DNA of 64,000 nt from Croceibacterium selenioxidans (GTDB lineage: Bacteria; Pseudomonadota; Alphaproteobacteria; Sphingomonadales; Sphingomonadaceae): NCBI RefSeq assembly GCF_018599195.1, contig NZ_JAHFVK010000001.1:1550001-1614000 (forward strand), read 5' to 3'. Under the pieces are notes generated by a model that did not search any database, was not told the DNA's origin, and saw only the letters and a program-made list of their open reading frames with translations. Every line of letters starts with the position of its first letter. The first letter of the stretch is position 1. Positions 49,263 to 57,854 of the stretch are shown in pieces. A program made the translations under genes and the position numbers.

Positions 49263-49892
49263 CTATATCCTGCCGCCCTTCCATACCACGCGGCCCACGA
49301 CATCGATGTCGGACATTAGCACCTCGACCGGTTCATAGGCCGGATTCTTGCTGATCAGCCGCAGGCGGTCGGGCGGCACGGCCTGGAGCAGCTTGACGTG
49401 CAGCGCCTCGCCCAAGCGCACGACGTGGATGCCCTCGCGAAAGGGCCGCATCGTGCGGTCGACGAGGATCTCGTCGCCGTCGCGCAGGACCGGGTCCATG
49501 GAATCGCCCATGACCCGGATCGAAGAGAGCATGCCGGGCTCAAGCCGCTGTTCGCGCAGCCAGCGGCGCGAGAAGCGAAACGCGTCGAAGGGAATTTCCG
49601 CCGCTCCCACCGCGCCCGGACCAGCCGAAGCTTCTAGCGGCAATCGTGGAATATCGACCCAGTCCTTCGCCTGTTCGTAGGATATTTCCGTCGACGGCCC
49701 GCCCAGTTCCGATTCGCCGACTCCGAAGAACCGCGCCAAGCGGCGCCGGTCCTCCTCTTCCAGCTTTCGCGGACTTCCCTTGGTAATATACTGCTGCAAA
49801 TACGTCGTATTTCGACCGAGCATCCGCGAAAGCGCGGCCAGGCTACTGCCTTGCGCCCGCGCCAGTTCAGCCAATTTCCCACGCGCATCCAT
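49263..49892 (-). CDS. S24-family LexA/CI-like repressor
   Basis: A 209-residue protein. An N-terminal helix-turn-helix (about 3-58, SLAALSRMLGRNTTYLQQYI) precedes an S24 peptidase domain. The cleavage-type Ala90-Gly91 pair, Ser131 in MGDSMDP and Lys167 in ALHVKLL are all in place, so self-cleavage is possible. LexA has a different winged helix, so this is a CI/HumD-like regulator of the type common in alphaproteobacterial chromosomes. It is divergent from two small genes, and the gap holds several inverted repeats. The SnoaL-like gene follows in the same direction and may be controlled by it. Confidence 0.9.
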   Translation of the reverse strand: MDARGKLAELARAQGSSLAALSRMLGRNTTYLQQYITKGSPRKLEEEDRRRLARFFGVGESELGGPSTEISYEQAKDWVDIPRLPLEASAGPGAVGAAEIPFDAFRFSRRWLREQRLEPGMLSSIRVMGDSMDPVLRDGDEILVDRTMRPFREGIHVVRLGEALHVKLLQAVPPDRLRLISKNPAYEPVEVLMSDIDVVGRVVWKGGRI

Positions 49893-49913
49893 GGCCGCGT
49901 TCCTATCACACTT

Positions 49914-49957
49914 GAGAGCGCTCTCCTACACGTAGGATTTTTCCTAGACAAGTAGGA
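49914..49957. promoter_or_regulatory. Operator-like palindromes upstream of the S24 repressor
   Basis: Three symmetric sites lie in a row: GAGAGCGCTCTC (49914-49925, perfect), TCCTACACGTAGGA (49924-49937, perfect arms) and TCCTA-N6-TAGGA (49942-49957). GTAGGATTT also occurs twice as a direct repeat. They lie between the repressor start and the divergent small genes. Confidence 0.65.
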
Positions 49958-50026
49958 TTTGAACCGCAATGGATTGAGTTCGCGGGGCGACTCGCGGGGC
50001 CAACACCCAGTTCAACGAGGCGCGTG

Positions 50027-50230
50027 ATGCTGATCCGAAAGGTAGAGGTATTCCTCCGGAAAACCGGAATGCCGGCAACCAAATTCGGCCGCCTCGCCAC
50101 CCACGATCCGCGCTTCGTGTTCGATCTGCGCAACGGCCGCATGCCGCGCCCACGCATGGAACACCGTGTGGAACATTTCATGAACGACTATCAGGAGAGC
50201 CTGCATGACTTCCAGCCCTCGACTTCCTGA
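50027..50230 (+). CDS. Small basic protein divergent from the S24 repressor
   Basis: A 67-residue protein starting at the second ATG (50027). It is basic and reads MLIRKVEVFLRKTGMPATKFGRLATHDPRFVFDLRNGRMPRPRM in pieces: a helix, a T-K-F-G turn, then a second helix, which resembles a small Cro-like DNA-binding domain. Such divergently encoded small proteins are seen beside S24 repressors. The next gene starts before its stop (26-base overlap). Confidence 0.6.
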   Translation: MLIRKVEVFLRKTGMPATKFGRLATHDPRFVFDLRNGRMPRPRMEHRVEHFMNDYQESLHDFQPSTS

Positions 50231-50558
50231 GCTCAGCCCGCATATGCGCCGTAACGCCGGCGACCGCGTGCGGGCCGCCCTGCTCGATCTCGCTAAAGGA
50301 CAAGCGAGAATAGCCAGCCATTCGGAAAGAAGCTGGGCCAGCATCACTTTCGCCGGAGCGCGCCATAAGGTGGCGCTTGAGTTCGAGGGGGAGGGGGCGG
50401 TTCACGCGGGCGAATTGTTCATCGCCCTCCTTCCGGATCACGAGTTCGCGATCCCCCGCCAGCTCGTGGCCGATGCGGCCGTAACCGCAGTCGACCATCG
50501 CCTCGAACCGCCGTGGATGCAGGTGTGCTGCGAGTTGCTTCTCCTGGAGGAAGGATGA
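50205..50558 (+). CDS. Hypothetical protein downstream of the small basic protein
   Basis: A 117-residue protein that overlaps the preceding gene by 26 bases and so is probably co-translated. A basic, helical start (PHMRRNAGDRVRAALLDLAKGQARI) is followed by a beta-rich part (ASITFAGARHKVALEFEGEGAV) and a helix-rich acidic end. No domain recognised. The pair lies under the operator-like sites of the S24 repressor and is its most likely target. Confidence 0.55.
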   Translation: MTSSPRLPELSPHMRRNAGDRVRAALLDLAKGQARIASHSERSWASITFAGARHKVALEFEGEGAVHAGELFIALLPDHEFAIPRQLVADAAVTAVDHRLEPPWMQVCCELLLLEEG

Positions 50559-50579
50559 CCCTCCCTCTTCGGAGAGGGA

Positions 50580-52013
50580 TCAAACCCGCCGGATCACCAG
50601 GTTCCGTATTTCGGTCATGTCTTCGATCGAGAAGCGGATCCCTTCCCGCCCCAGCCCTGAATCCTTGACCCCGCCGTACGGCATGTTGTCGACCCGATAG
50701 GAGGACACGTCATTCACAATCACGCCCCCAACCTCCAGCCTGTCCCACGCTTCGAGCACCTTGTGGATGTCTCGCGTGAAGATCCCGGCCTGGAGCCCGA
50801 ACCGGCTGTCGTTGACTTGGTCGAGCGCTTCGTCCCACTCGGAGAACCGCATCAGGTTGGCGAGCGGCCCGAAAGCCTCTTCCTTGTTGGCGTCGCAGAA
50901 CTTGGGAACGTTCTCGAGCAAAGTCGCTTCGAGCATCGCGCCTTCAAGCTTGCCGCCACAGAGCAGCGTGGCGCCCGCCTCTACCGCGGCGTCGATCCAG
51001 CCCTTGAGGCGCTGCGCCTCCTTCTCCGAGATCATCGGGCCAATGAAGGTGTTCCGATCATGCGGATCGCCCGCGACCAGTGTCTTGGTCTTGGAGACCA
51101 GCATGTCCTTGAATCGGTCGTAGATACTGTCGTGAATCAGGACGCGCTGCACCCCGATGCAGCTCTGTCCCGACTGGTAGAACGCGCCGAACACGATCCG
51201 CTCCAGCGCGTGATCGAGGTCGGCATCCTTATCGACGATCACTGCCGCGTTGCCGCCGAGTTCGAGAACGACCTTCTTCGTTCCGGCCTTGGCCTTGAGC
51301 GGCCAGCCAACGGCAGGCGATCCGGTGAAGCTGAGCAGCTTGAAGCGCTCGTCGGTAGTGAACATGTCCGCCCCCTCCCGGTGGGCCGGGAGGATCGAGA
51401 ACGCGCCCTCGGGCAGGATATCGCACTCGGCCAGGACCTCGCCCATGATGATCGCGCCAAGCGGCGTCAGGCTGGCAGGTTTCATCACGAACGGGCAACC
51501 GGCGGCGATGGCCGGGGCGATCTTGTGCGCGGCGAGGTTCAGCGGGAAATTGAACGGACTGATGAAGCTGCACGGCCCGATCGGCACGCGCTTCCAGATG
51601 CCCATGTAGCCCTTGGCGCGCGGAGAGATGTCGAGCGGCTGGACCTCGCCGTAGTTGCGGGTAGCCTCCTCGGCGGCGATGCTGAAGGTGTCGATCAGGC
51701 GGCCGACCTCGCCTTCGGAATCGCCGATCGGCTTTCCCGCCTCGACGCACAACGCATAAGCCAGCTCGTCGAACCGCTCACGGAAACGCCCGACGCAATG
51801 GAGCAAGACGTCGCGCCGCTCATAGCTTGCCAGCCGTGCCATCGGCCCGGCGGCACGGACGGTCCCGGCGATCGCCTCCTCGATGATGTCGGGCGTGGCC
51901 AGCGCGGTGCGGAACGCAACCTCACCGGTGAACTTGTCGGTCACCTCAAGGTCGGAATTGGGCTGCGCAGCCTTGTTGTTGAGGTAGAGCGGGTAAGTAT
52001 CCTTGAGCTTCAT
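50580..52013 (-). CDS. NAD(P)-dependent aldehyde dehydrogenase
   Basis: From the ATG at 52013 (GAGGAGGAGACC upstream) the enzyme has 477 residues. It has the fold's landmarks: Asn155 in SPFNFP, the FTGSP segment near 229-233, general base Glu251 in LELGG and catalytic Cys285 in QSGQSCIGVQR, with a VEFGP-like EEAFGPLANL near 385. It oxidises an aldehyde to the acid. The C-terminal RFSIEDMTEIRNLVIRR is typical of the glyceraldehyde-3-phosphate (GapN)/lactaldehyde-type branch. It lies directly downstream of a 2-hydroxyacid dehydrogenase on the same strand. Confidence 0.93.
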   Translation of the reverse strand: MKLKDTYPLYLNNKAAQPNSDLEVTDKFTGEVAFRTALATPDIIEEAIAGTVRAAGPMARLASYERRDVLLHCVGRFRERFDELAYALCVEAGKPIGDSEGEVGRLIDTFSIAAEEATRNYGEVQPLDISPRAKGYMGIWKRVPIGPCSFISPFNFPLNLAAHKIAPAIAAGCPFVMKPASLTPLGAIIMGEVLAECDILPEGAFSILPAHREGADMFTTDERFKLLSFTGSPAVGWPLKAKAGTKKVVLELGGNAAVIVDKDADLDHALERIVFGAFYQSGQSCIGVQRVLIHDSIYDRFKDMLVSKTKTLVAGDPHDRNTFIGPMISEKEAQRLKGWIDAAVEAGATLLCGGKLEGAMLEATLLENVPKFCDANKEEAFGPLANLMRFSEWDEALDQVNDSRFGLQAGIFTRDIHKVLEAWDRLEVGGVIVNDVSSYRVDNMPYGGVKDSGLGREGIRFSIEDMTEIRNLVIRRV

Positions 52014-52051
52014 CACGGTCTCCTCCTCTCCCGCAAGCGAGAAAGTACGCC

Positions 52052-52969
52052 TCAATACCCGCGCGTCAGATCCACTCGCGCTTCAAGCGGTTCGCCCTTA
52101 CCGAAACGCTCGCAGTTGCGCAGGAACCGCTCGGCCGCGCGCGCCTGGCTGGCGGGCGTCGGAATGCCCGAGAGATGCATGGTGATGTGCGCGTTGTCGA
52201 GCGACCAAAGCGGGTGCCCCGGCGGCAGGGGCTCCGGATCGGTGAGATCGAGAATGGCGGCCGCGATGCGCTTCTCGCGCAGGGCATCGACCAATGCGGC
52301 CTGGTCCACGCAATCGGCGCGTGCAAAGTTCACCAGCACCGCATCTGGCTTCATGACGTCAAGTTCGGCGGCACCGATCATCCCGCGGGTTTCCCGCGTT
52401 CCAGGCACCGCCAGCACGATCCAGTCGAAAATGCCGAGTTGCTCACGCCAATCGCCCTGCCGGCTCGTCACCGGGACCGTCTCGACCTCGAATGCCTCAA
52501 GGACCCGGCCGATAGCTCTCCCGATGGCCCCGTTTCCGAGCAGCAGCGCCCGGCTTCCCGCAAGGTCGCGAATCCCCGGCGGCACCGCGAGCCAATCGGC
52601 ACGATCCTGCGCGCGGACGACAGCGGGATAATCCTTCGCGACCGCCAGCATGGTCATCACGGCGAACTCGGCCACCTGCTGAGTAGTGAGGCCAGTGCCG
52701 CAAGTGAGGCTCACCCCGCGCCGCTGGAGATCCGCCAACGGCATCCAATCGACGCCGGCGTAGGAACTGTTGAGCCAGCGAAGCTGCGTCGCCAGTTCGA
52801 TCGCGCGAAAGGCCGGCGGTTTCACGTGCATGTCGAACCAACCGATCTCGGCCTCGGGCGCATGCCGATGGAGCTCCTCAACCGAGTCCCACCAGCGAAC
52901 GTCGATCCAATCGGGCAAACGACCTTCGAGAAGAGGCTGAGCGTGCTGCGGAAGGACGGCTATGGTCAC
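52052..52969 (-). CDS. D-isomer-specific 2-hydroxyacid dehydrogenase
   Basis: The GTG at 52969 is favoured because it clears the cysS stop; upstream starts would overlap cysS. The 305-residue enzyme has the NAD-binding turn LLGNGAIGRAIGR (about 140-152), an Arg/Asp pair in NFARADCVD, and ITMHLSG in place of the usual HxxG-type end, where the catalytic His should lie. It would reduce a 2-oxoacid or oxidise a D-2-hydroxyacid with NAD(P). It is followed by an aldehyde dehydrogenase 38 bases later and preceded by cysS, four bases away. Confidence 0.85.
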   Translation of the reverse strand: MTIAVLPQHAQPLLEGRLPDWIDVRWWDSVEELHRHAPEAEIGWFDMHVKPPAFRAIELATQLRWLNSSYAGVDWMPLADLQRRGVSLTCGTGLTTQQVAEFAVMTMLAVAKDYPAVVRAQDRADWLAVPPGIRDLAGSRALLLGNGAIGRAIGRVLEAFEVETVPVTSRQGDWREQLGIFDWIVLAVPGTRETRGMIGAAELDVMKPDAVLVNFARADCVDQAALVDALREKRIAAAILDLTDPEPLPPGHPLWSLDNAHITMHLSGIPTPASQARAAERFLRNCERFGKGEPLEARVDLTRGY

Positions 52970-52973
52970 GGAG

Positions 52974-54461
52974 CTAGAGCTTCCACTCCCAGCCGAGCGG
53001 ATCACCGTCCATCACCTCGACACCGCTCGCGGCGAGGTCGTCACGGATCGCGTCCGAAGTGGCGAAGTCCTTTTCAGCGCGCGCGGCCTTGCGCCGGGTG
53101 AGGGCCTCTTCGATCTCCGTCTCCTCGATCGCCGCGCCCTTGGGCCGCAAACGCAAGTCTGCGCGGCCGAGGTCGAGCAAGCCAAGGCCGAGAACGGCAT
53201 CGAACGCGGACGCGGCCGTCAGGCGATCGCGCGGATCGACCTTCTTGAGCGACAGCAGGTCCTCAAGAACGGTAAGTCCGATAGCGGTGTTAAGGTCGTC
53301 CGAAACCGCCTCGTCGAAACGCGCGACGTGGGGCAAGAGCATGCTGCCGACTTCGTCATGCGCCCGCAGTTGCGTCCACCCGCCTGCGGGCTGTTCGATC
53401 GGCTCCTCGACCCGCGCCTTCAAGGCCTCGACCGCCATGACCAGCCGCTTCAGGCGGGTGAGAGCCGCACCCAGACCTTCCCAGCTGAATTCCAGCTCGC
53501 TGCGATAGTGGGCCTGGAGGCCCATCATGCGGTAGGCGAGCGGGTGATAGCCTTTGTCGATCAGCAGCTGCAGGCGCAGGAATTCCCCCGCGCTCTTCGA
53601 CATCTTGCCGCTGCGCTCGACGAGGAAATTGTTGTGCATCCACAGCCGCGCGCCGCTGTTGGCCGGCACGTCGAGCCCATTGGTGCAGCAGAACGCCTGG
53701 TTCTGCGCGATCTCGTTCGGGTGATGAATCTCGCGGTGGTCGATTCCGCCGGTGTGAATGTCGAACGGAAAGCCGAGCAGCTTTCCGCTCATCACCGAGC
53801 ACTCGAGATGCCAGCCAGGCGCCCCGCGCCCCCATGGCGAATCCCATTCCATCTGCCGCTTCTCGCCCGGGGGGGTCTTGCGCCAGATGGCGAAGTCGGC
53901 GGCATTGCGCTTGCCTTCGACCGCCTCGATCCGCCCCTCCCCCTCGTCGGTCTTGGCACGCGCCAGGCGGCCGTAATCGGCGACGGTTGAAACGTCGAAG
54001 TAGAGACCGCTTTCAAGCTCGTAGCAGTGCTTGTCGGCAATCGACTGGGCGAATTCGATCATGGCCGGGACATAGTCGGTGGCGATCGACCAGTGTGCCG
54101 GCTGACGGATGTTGAGCGCCTTCACATCGGCCCAGTAAGCCTCGGTATAATGCCGTGCGATGTCCCAGATGGACTGCGCCTTCTCGGCCGCCATCTTCTC
54201 CATCTTGTCCTCACCTTCGTCAGCATCGTCCGTCAGGTGGCCGACGTCGGTGATGTTGATGACGTGGGTGAGGCTGTACCCCTTCCAGCTCAGAGTCCGC
54301 CCGAGGATGTCGGCAAAGACATAAGCGCGCATATTGCCGATGTGCGGGTAGTTGTAGACCGTCGGCCCGCAAGTATAGACCCGCGCCTCTCCGGCATGGA
54401 TCGGCTGGAAAGTCTCGAGCTCGCGAGTGAGCGAGTTGAACAAGTGCAAGGGCGCGGTCAT
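52974..54461 (-). CDS. cysS: Cysteinyl-tRNA synthetase
   Basis: From the ATG at 54461 the enzyme has 495 residues; the frame continues upstream without family sequence. The first zinc Cys is Cys31 in YTCGPTVYN, HIGH-type HIGN is at 40-43 and KMSKS is exact at 286-290. Further zinc ligands are Cys221 (HLECS) and the HH of EIHHPNE. It charges tRNA-Cys in the cytoplasm. It forms a minus-strand run with the two dehydrogenase genes, the first starting four bases after its stop. Confidence 0.96.
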   Translation of the reverse strand: MTAPLHLFNSLTRELETFQPIHAGEARVYTCGPTVYNYPHIGNMRAYVFADILGRTLSWKGYSLTHVINITDVGHLTDDADEGEDKMEKMAAEKAQSIWDIARHYTEAYWADVKALNIRQPAHWSIATDYVPAMIEFAQSIADKHCYELESGLYFDVSTVADYGRLARAKTDEGEGRIEAVEGKRNAADFAIWRKTPPGEKRQMEWDSPWGRGAPGWHLECSVMSGKLLGFPFDIHTGGIDHREIHHPNEIAQNQAFCCTNGLDVPANSGARLWMHNNFLVERSGKMSKSAGEFLRLQLLIDKGYHPLAYRMMGLQAHYRSELEFSWEGLGAALTRLKRLVMAVEALKARVEEPIEQPAGGWTQLRAHDEVGSMLLPHVARFDEAVSDDLNTAIGLTVLEDLLSLKKVDPRDRLTAASAFDAVLGLGLLDLGRADLRLRPKGAAIEETEIEEALTRRKAARAEKDFATSDAIRDDLAASGVEVMDGDPLGWEWKL

Positions 54462-54578
54462 CGCCGGCGGGCTTAAGCAGTGCGTCGCCGAGGTCAAGCA
54501 GGGGCGGATCGAGACCGTCGCTTTCCACACCTGGCGAAACTCTCACCGTTCATGGGGAGGCCCAGGCGGCCGCTCGGC

Positions 54579-56396
54579 TCACTCGACCTCGAACAAGTCC
54601 GCCAGTTGCTCGATGATCGTCCCGCCAAGCTGTTCGACATCCATGATCGTTACGGCGCGCTTGTAGTAGCGGGTTACGTCATGGCCGATACCGATCGCCA
54701 CCAGTTGCACGGGCGATTGCTTCTCGATCCAGTCGATCACCTTGCGCAGGTGCGTTTCGAGATAACCCGCCGAGTTCACGCTCAGGGTCGAATCGTCCAC
54801 CGGGGCACCGTCGGAGATGACCATCAGGATGCGGCGATCCTCTGCTCGCGCGAGCAGTCGGTTGTGCGCCCAGATCAGCGCTTCGCCGTCGATGTTCTCC
54901 TTGAGAAGCCCCTCGCGCATCATCAGGCCCAGGCTCTTGCGCGCGCGGCGCATCGGCTCGTCGGCCTTCTTGTAGATGATGTGGCGCAAATCGTTTAGGC
55001 GGCCGGGCGCGGCGGGTTTGCCGGAATTCAGCCACTTCTCGCGGCATTGCCCGCCTTTCCACGCGCGGGTGGTGAAGCCGAGAATCTCGACCTTCACGCC
55101 ACAGCGCTCGAGCGTGCGAGCCATGATGTCGGCGCTGATCGCGGCGATGGAGATCGGCCGCCCGCGCATCGAGCCGGAGTTGTCGATCAACAGTGTGACG
55201 ACTGTGTCCTTGAACTCCTGGTCGCGTTCGATCTTGTAGCTCAGCGAGTGGCCCGGGCTGACGACCACGCGGGCCAGCCGCGCGGCGTCGAGCAGGCCTT
55301 CCTCCTGGTCGAAGTCCCAGCTGCGGTTCTGTTGCGCCATCAGGCGCCGCTGAAGCCGGTTGGCGAGCCGGGTGACGACGCCCTGCAGGCCCGTCAGCTG
55401 GCTGTCCAGATAGGCGCGCAGACGGTCGAGTTCCTCGAAGTCGCACAGCTCGGTCGCTTCAACGACCTCGTCGAACTCTTCCGTGAATACCTTGTAGTCG
55501 AACGTGTCGGGCAGGTCGGTCCACGAGCGATTGGGACGGACGGGCATCATGCCCTCCTCTCCCTCTTCGCCGGGCTCCCCTTCCCTCATCTCCTGCTCGG
55601 TCTCGACCTCCTGCTCGGTCTCCTCCTCGCCCGCACCCTCACTGCTGTCTCCAGCAACCTGCTCCTGGCGCATCTCACTGCCGCCATCGTCGTTGTCGTC
55701 TTCGCCCTGCTCGTCTTCGGAGCCCTCGTCCTCGCCCGATTCGTCGTCGCCGGAATCATCGAGCGGCTCCGCCTCTACCAGCTGCAGGTGGCGCAGCATG
55801 TCGAGCGAAAGCGACTGAAAGGCCTGCTGGTCGTCGATCGACAGGGCCAGCCGCTCGAAGTCGTCGCCGGTGCGGCTTTCGACGTACTCGCGGACCATCT
55901 CCACCCCAGCCTGCGCGGCTTGGGGAATTGGCTGGCCGGTCAGCTGTTCACGCAGCATCAGCGCCAACGCGGTCTGCAGCGGGACCTCGTCCGCTTTGGT
56001 CGCGCGGGTGATCGGATCGGTCCGCACGCGCAATTCAGTCGCCGCGGCAAGGTTCTCGCGCATGCCGGCGTAGTTGTTCTCGCCCAGCGCCTCGTAACGC
56101 ACGCGCTCGATTGCATCGTAGCAGCTACGGGCCGCTGGCTCCGAGGGCATCGAGCGGCGGTGGACCGCCTCGTCATGGAAACGCAGCTTGAGCGCGAAAC
56201 TGTCGGCCACGCCGCGCGCTTCCTGCGCCTGGTCGCGCGGCAGGGTGCGGCCCGGCATCGGCACACGCAGCGACTTGCCCTGGATTCCAGGGGCGTCGGC
56301 GGTCCAGCTTACCTCGGCCTCCGCATCGTGCCCGATGGCCCGGGCAGCGCCGGTCAGCGCCTGCTTGAAGCGATCGAGAGGAGATTCTTCGGCCAT
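54579..56396 (-). CDS. cobT: Cobaltochelatase subunit CobT
   Basis: The ATG at 56396 is chosen as the first with family sequence. The 605-residue protein has an N-terminal helical domain, a long acidic linker (about 205-280, runs of Asp/Glu such as [19 protein letters not shown]) and a C-terminal von Willebrand A domain with the MIDAS motif DNSGSM and the tail LFEVE. CobT with CobS forms the AAA-type unit that drives CobN to insert cobalt into hydrogenobyrinic acid diamide. CobS is often next to CobT but is absent here; the flanking genes are unrelated. Confidence 0.95.
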   Translation of the reverse strand: MAEESPLDRFKQALTGAARAIGHDAEAEVSWTADAPGIQGKSLRVPMPGRTLPRDQAQEARGVADSFALKLRFHDEAVHRRSMPSEPAARSCYDAIERVRYEALGENNYAGMRENLAAATELRVRTDPITRATKADEVPLQTALALMLREQLTGQPIPQAAQAGVEMVREYVESRTGDDFERLALSIDDQQAFQSLSLDMLRHLQLVEAEPLDDSGDDESGEDEGSEDEQGEDDNDDGGSEMRQEQVAGDSSEGAGEEETEQEVETEQEMREGEPGEEGEEGMMPVRPNRSWTDLPDTFDYKVFTEEFDEVVEATELCDFEELDRLRAYLDSQLTGLQGVVTRLANRLQRRLMAQQNRSWDFDQEEGLLDAARLARVVVSPGHSLSYKIERDQEFKDTVVTLLIDNSGSMRGRPISIAAISADIMARTLERCGVKVEILGFTTRAWKGGQCREKWLNSGKPAAPGRLNDLRHIIYKKADEPMRRARKSLGLMMREGLLKENIDGEALIWAHNRLLARAEDRRILMVISDGAPVDDSTLSVNSAGYLETHLRKVIDWIEKQSPVQLVAIGIGHDVTRYYKRAVTIMDVEQLGGTIIEQLADLFEVE

Positions 56397-56459
56397 GGCA
56401 GTGCGATCGATCGGTAAAACTGTGTCTCTACTGGGCAGTTGGGCGGTATAGGCGCCAAC

Positions 56460-57110
56460 ATGCTGCGCACAACCGCCTTTTCGGTTTTGACTCTCACCGC
56501 CGCTGGAATCATTCCCTCGGACGAAGTCCATGCGGCGGACGAGGACGCGCAGCTGTGGCTATCACAGTCCTTTTCAGTGCCCTTGGCAGAGGACGACGTG
56601 ACAGGCACGCTGGACCTCTCGCAGCGTGTTCGCGAAAACGGCAACCAACTGCTCTCTCGCGGCATGGCGGAATTCAGGTTGTCAAAAGAGGCGGTCGTCG
56701 GCGGAGGCGCCGCGTATGTCGAGACCTTCGACAGCACCGACGAGTTCCGGCCCCATCAGCAACTGACCCTCACCTTTGGCATGTGGTCCTTCCGGACCCG
56801 GGTCGAGGAGCGCTTTTTCGAGGGTGCTGATCGAATGGAGCTGCGCTTGCGGCAGAAGGTGACCGCGACCTGGCCGTTGGCAAAGGAGCTCAAGGGCTCG
56901 CTGGCCGGGGAGTTGCTCTACACCGCCCGCTCGCAGACCGCCGGCGATGATGCCCATATTGACCAATGGCGCGCCACAGGAGCCCTGACCTACAAGCTCT
57001 CTCCGCAGATCGAAGGAACCGCGGGCTACCTTATCATCCTGTCACCTCGCGACGGAGAGGAGGACAAGCTCAGCCACGTCGCGCAGATTTCGCTGACCTA
57101 TAGGGGCTAG
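56460..57110 (+). CDS. DUF2490 family exported protein
   Basis: From the ATG at 56460 the protein has 216 residues with a signal peptide (cut near HAAD, about 25). The mature part is a run of amphipathic beta strands ([47 protein letters not shown] ... [12 protein letters not shown]), as in DUF2490 proteins, thought to be small outer-membrane beta-barrels. Ends in Gly/aromatic. It is divergent from cobT and overlaps the end of a convergent gene by four bases. Confidence 0.8.
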   Translation: MLRTTAFSVLTLTAAGIIPSDEVHAADEDAQLWLSQSFSVPLAEDDVTGTLDLSQRVRENGNQLLSRGMAEFRLSKEAVVGGGAAYVETFDSTDEFRPHQQLTLTFGMWSFRTRVEERFFEGADRMELRLRQKVTATWPLAKELKGSLAGELLYTARSQTAGDDAHIDQWRATGALTYKLSPQIEGTAGYLIILSPRDGEEDKLSHVAQISLTYRG

Positions 57111-57796
57111 TACAGGGCGCTGCCCCCAAATGCTTCCATCAAGACCCGATCGCGCGTTCCTGCGGGGTCGGCGCGAATCGCCGCTTCCTCGCGGCCGATC
57201 TCGGTCCAGATCACGTTTTCGATCGAGCCGGCAAACCCGCGCGCCATTCCCCCGAAGTCGACGCCAGTCAGGCCTACCACAAGCTCTCTGACGAGCGGAT
57301 CCTCGGCAACCTGCAATGCCTGGCTTACCTCGGGCACCAGCGCTTCGATCAGTTGGCCACCCATCTCCTCTCGGAGATACGAGGTCGCGGCGGTCGGACC
57401 GCCTCGAATCAGCGCGATGGCATTGGCGTATCCCACCGTCCGCACGGCGTCGGTCACGACCGGGGCAACGCGGTAGGAAGCGTCGACGGCGATCTCGGCC
57501 GCCACTCGCTCCAGCCGGTTCTTGAACAAGGTCGATGTCAGAATATTGGCGAGCACCGAACCTCGGTTACCGAAATAGCCGTTGAGCCCGACCTGCGCGA
57601 CCTGGCGGTCCCAATAGCCACCAGGCTCGGTCAAGCGCAGGAACGCCCCTTCACTCGCGCGAACGAGCAGGCGCCGGATCGCTTCCTCGTAACTGAAGGC
57701 AGGGTAGGTGGCACAACCCGGCAGAGCCAAGACAGCGACCGCGGCGAATGAGCCGCCAAGCAACGCGCGTCGGCGTGTAAGGATCATTTCGGGCAT
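57107..57796 (-). CDS. DUF4197 family lipoprotein
   Basis: From the ATG at 57796 (AGAGAGG upstream) the protein has 229 residues. An N-terminal TRRRALLGGS signal ends in a lipobox (LALPGC), so the mature protein should be lipid-anchored. The body is helical, with EEAIRRLLVRASEGAFLRLTEPGGYW, GNRGSVLANILTSTLFK and VGLTGVDFGGMARGF segments, matching DUF4197, whose function is unknown. It is divergent from priA across 58 bases. Confidence 0.8.
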   Translation of the reverse strand: MPEMILTRRRALLGGSFAAVAVLALPGCATYPAFSYEEAIRRLLVRASEGAFLRLTEPGGYWDRQVAQVGLNGYFGNRGSVLANILTSTLFKNRLERVAAEIAVDASYRVAPVVTDAVRTVGYANAIALIRGGPTAATSYLREEMGGQLIEALVPEVSQALQVAEDPLVRELVVGLTGVDFGGMARGFAGSIENVIWTEIGREEAAIRADPAGTRDRVLMEAFGGSALY

Positions 57797-57854
57797 TTTC
57801 GCGACCTCTCTTCTTGCCGCCCCCGGCGTACGGCGCCCATATGCCGCGGTGAAC

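Noticed and set aside
50763-52631. A 622-residue open frame on the plus strand
   Set aside because: It lies opposite the aldehyde dehydrogenase and the 2-hydroxyacid dehydrogenase, both with complete catalytic motifs, and has no family pattern.
55047-56417. A 456-residue plus-strand frame
   Set aside because: It is antisense to cobT, whose acidic linker and von Willebrand domain are clear.
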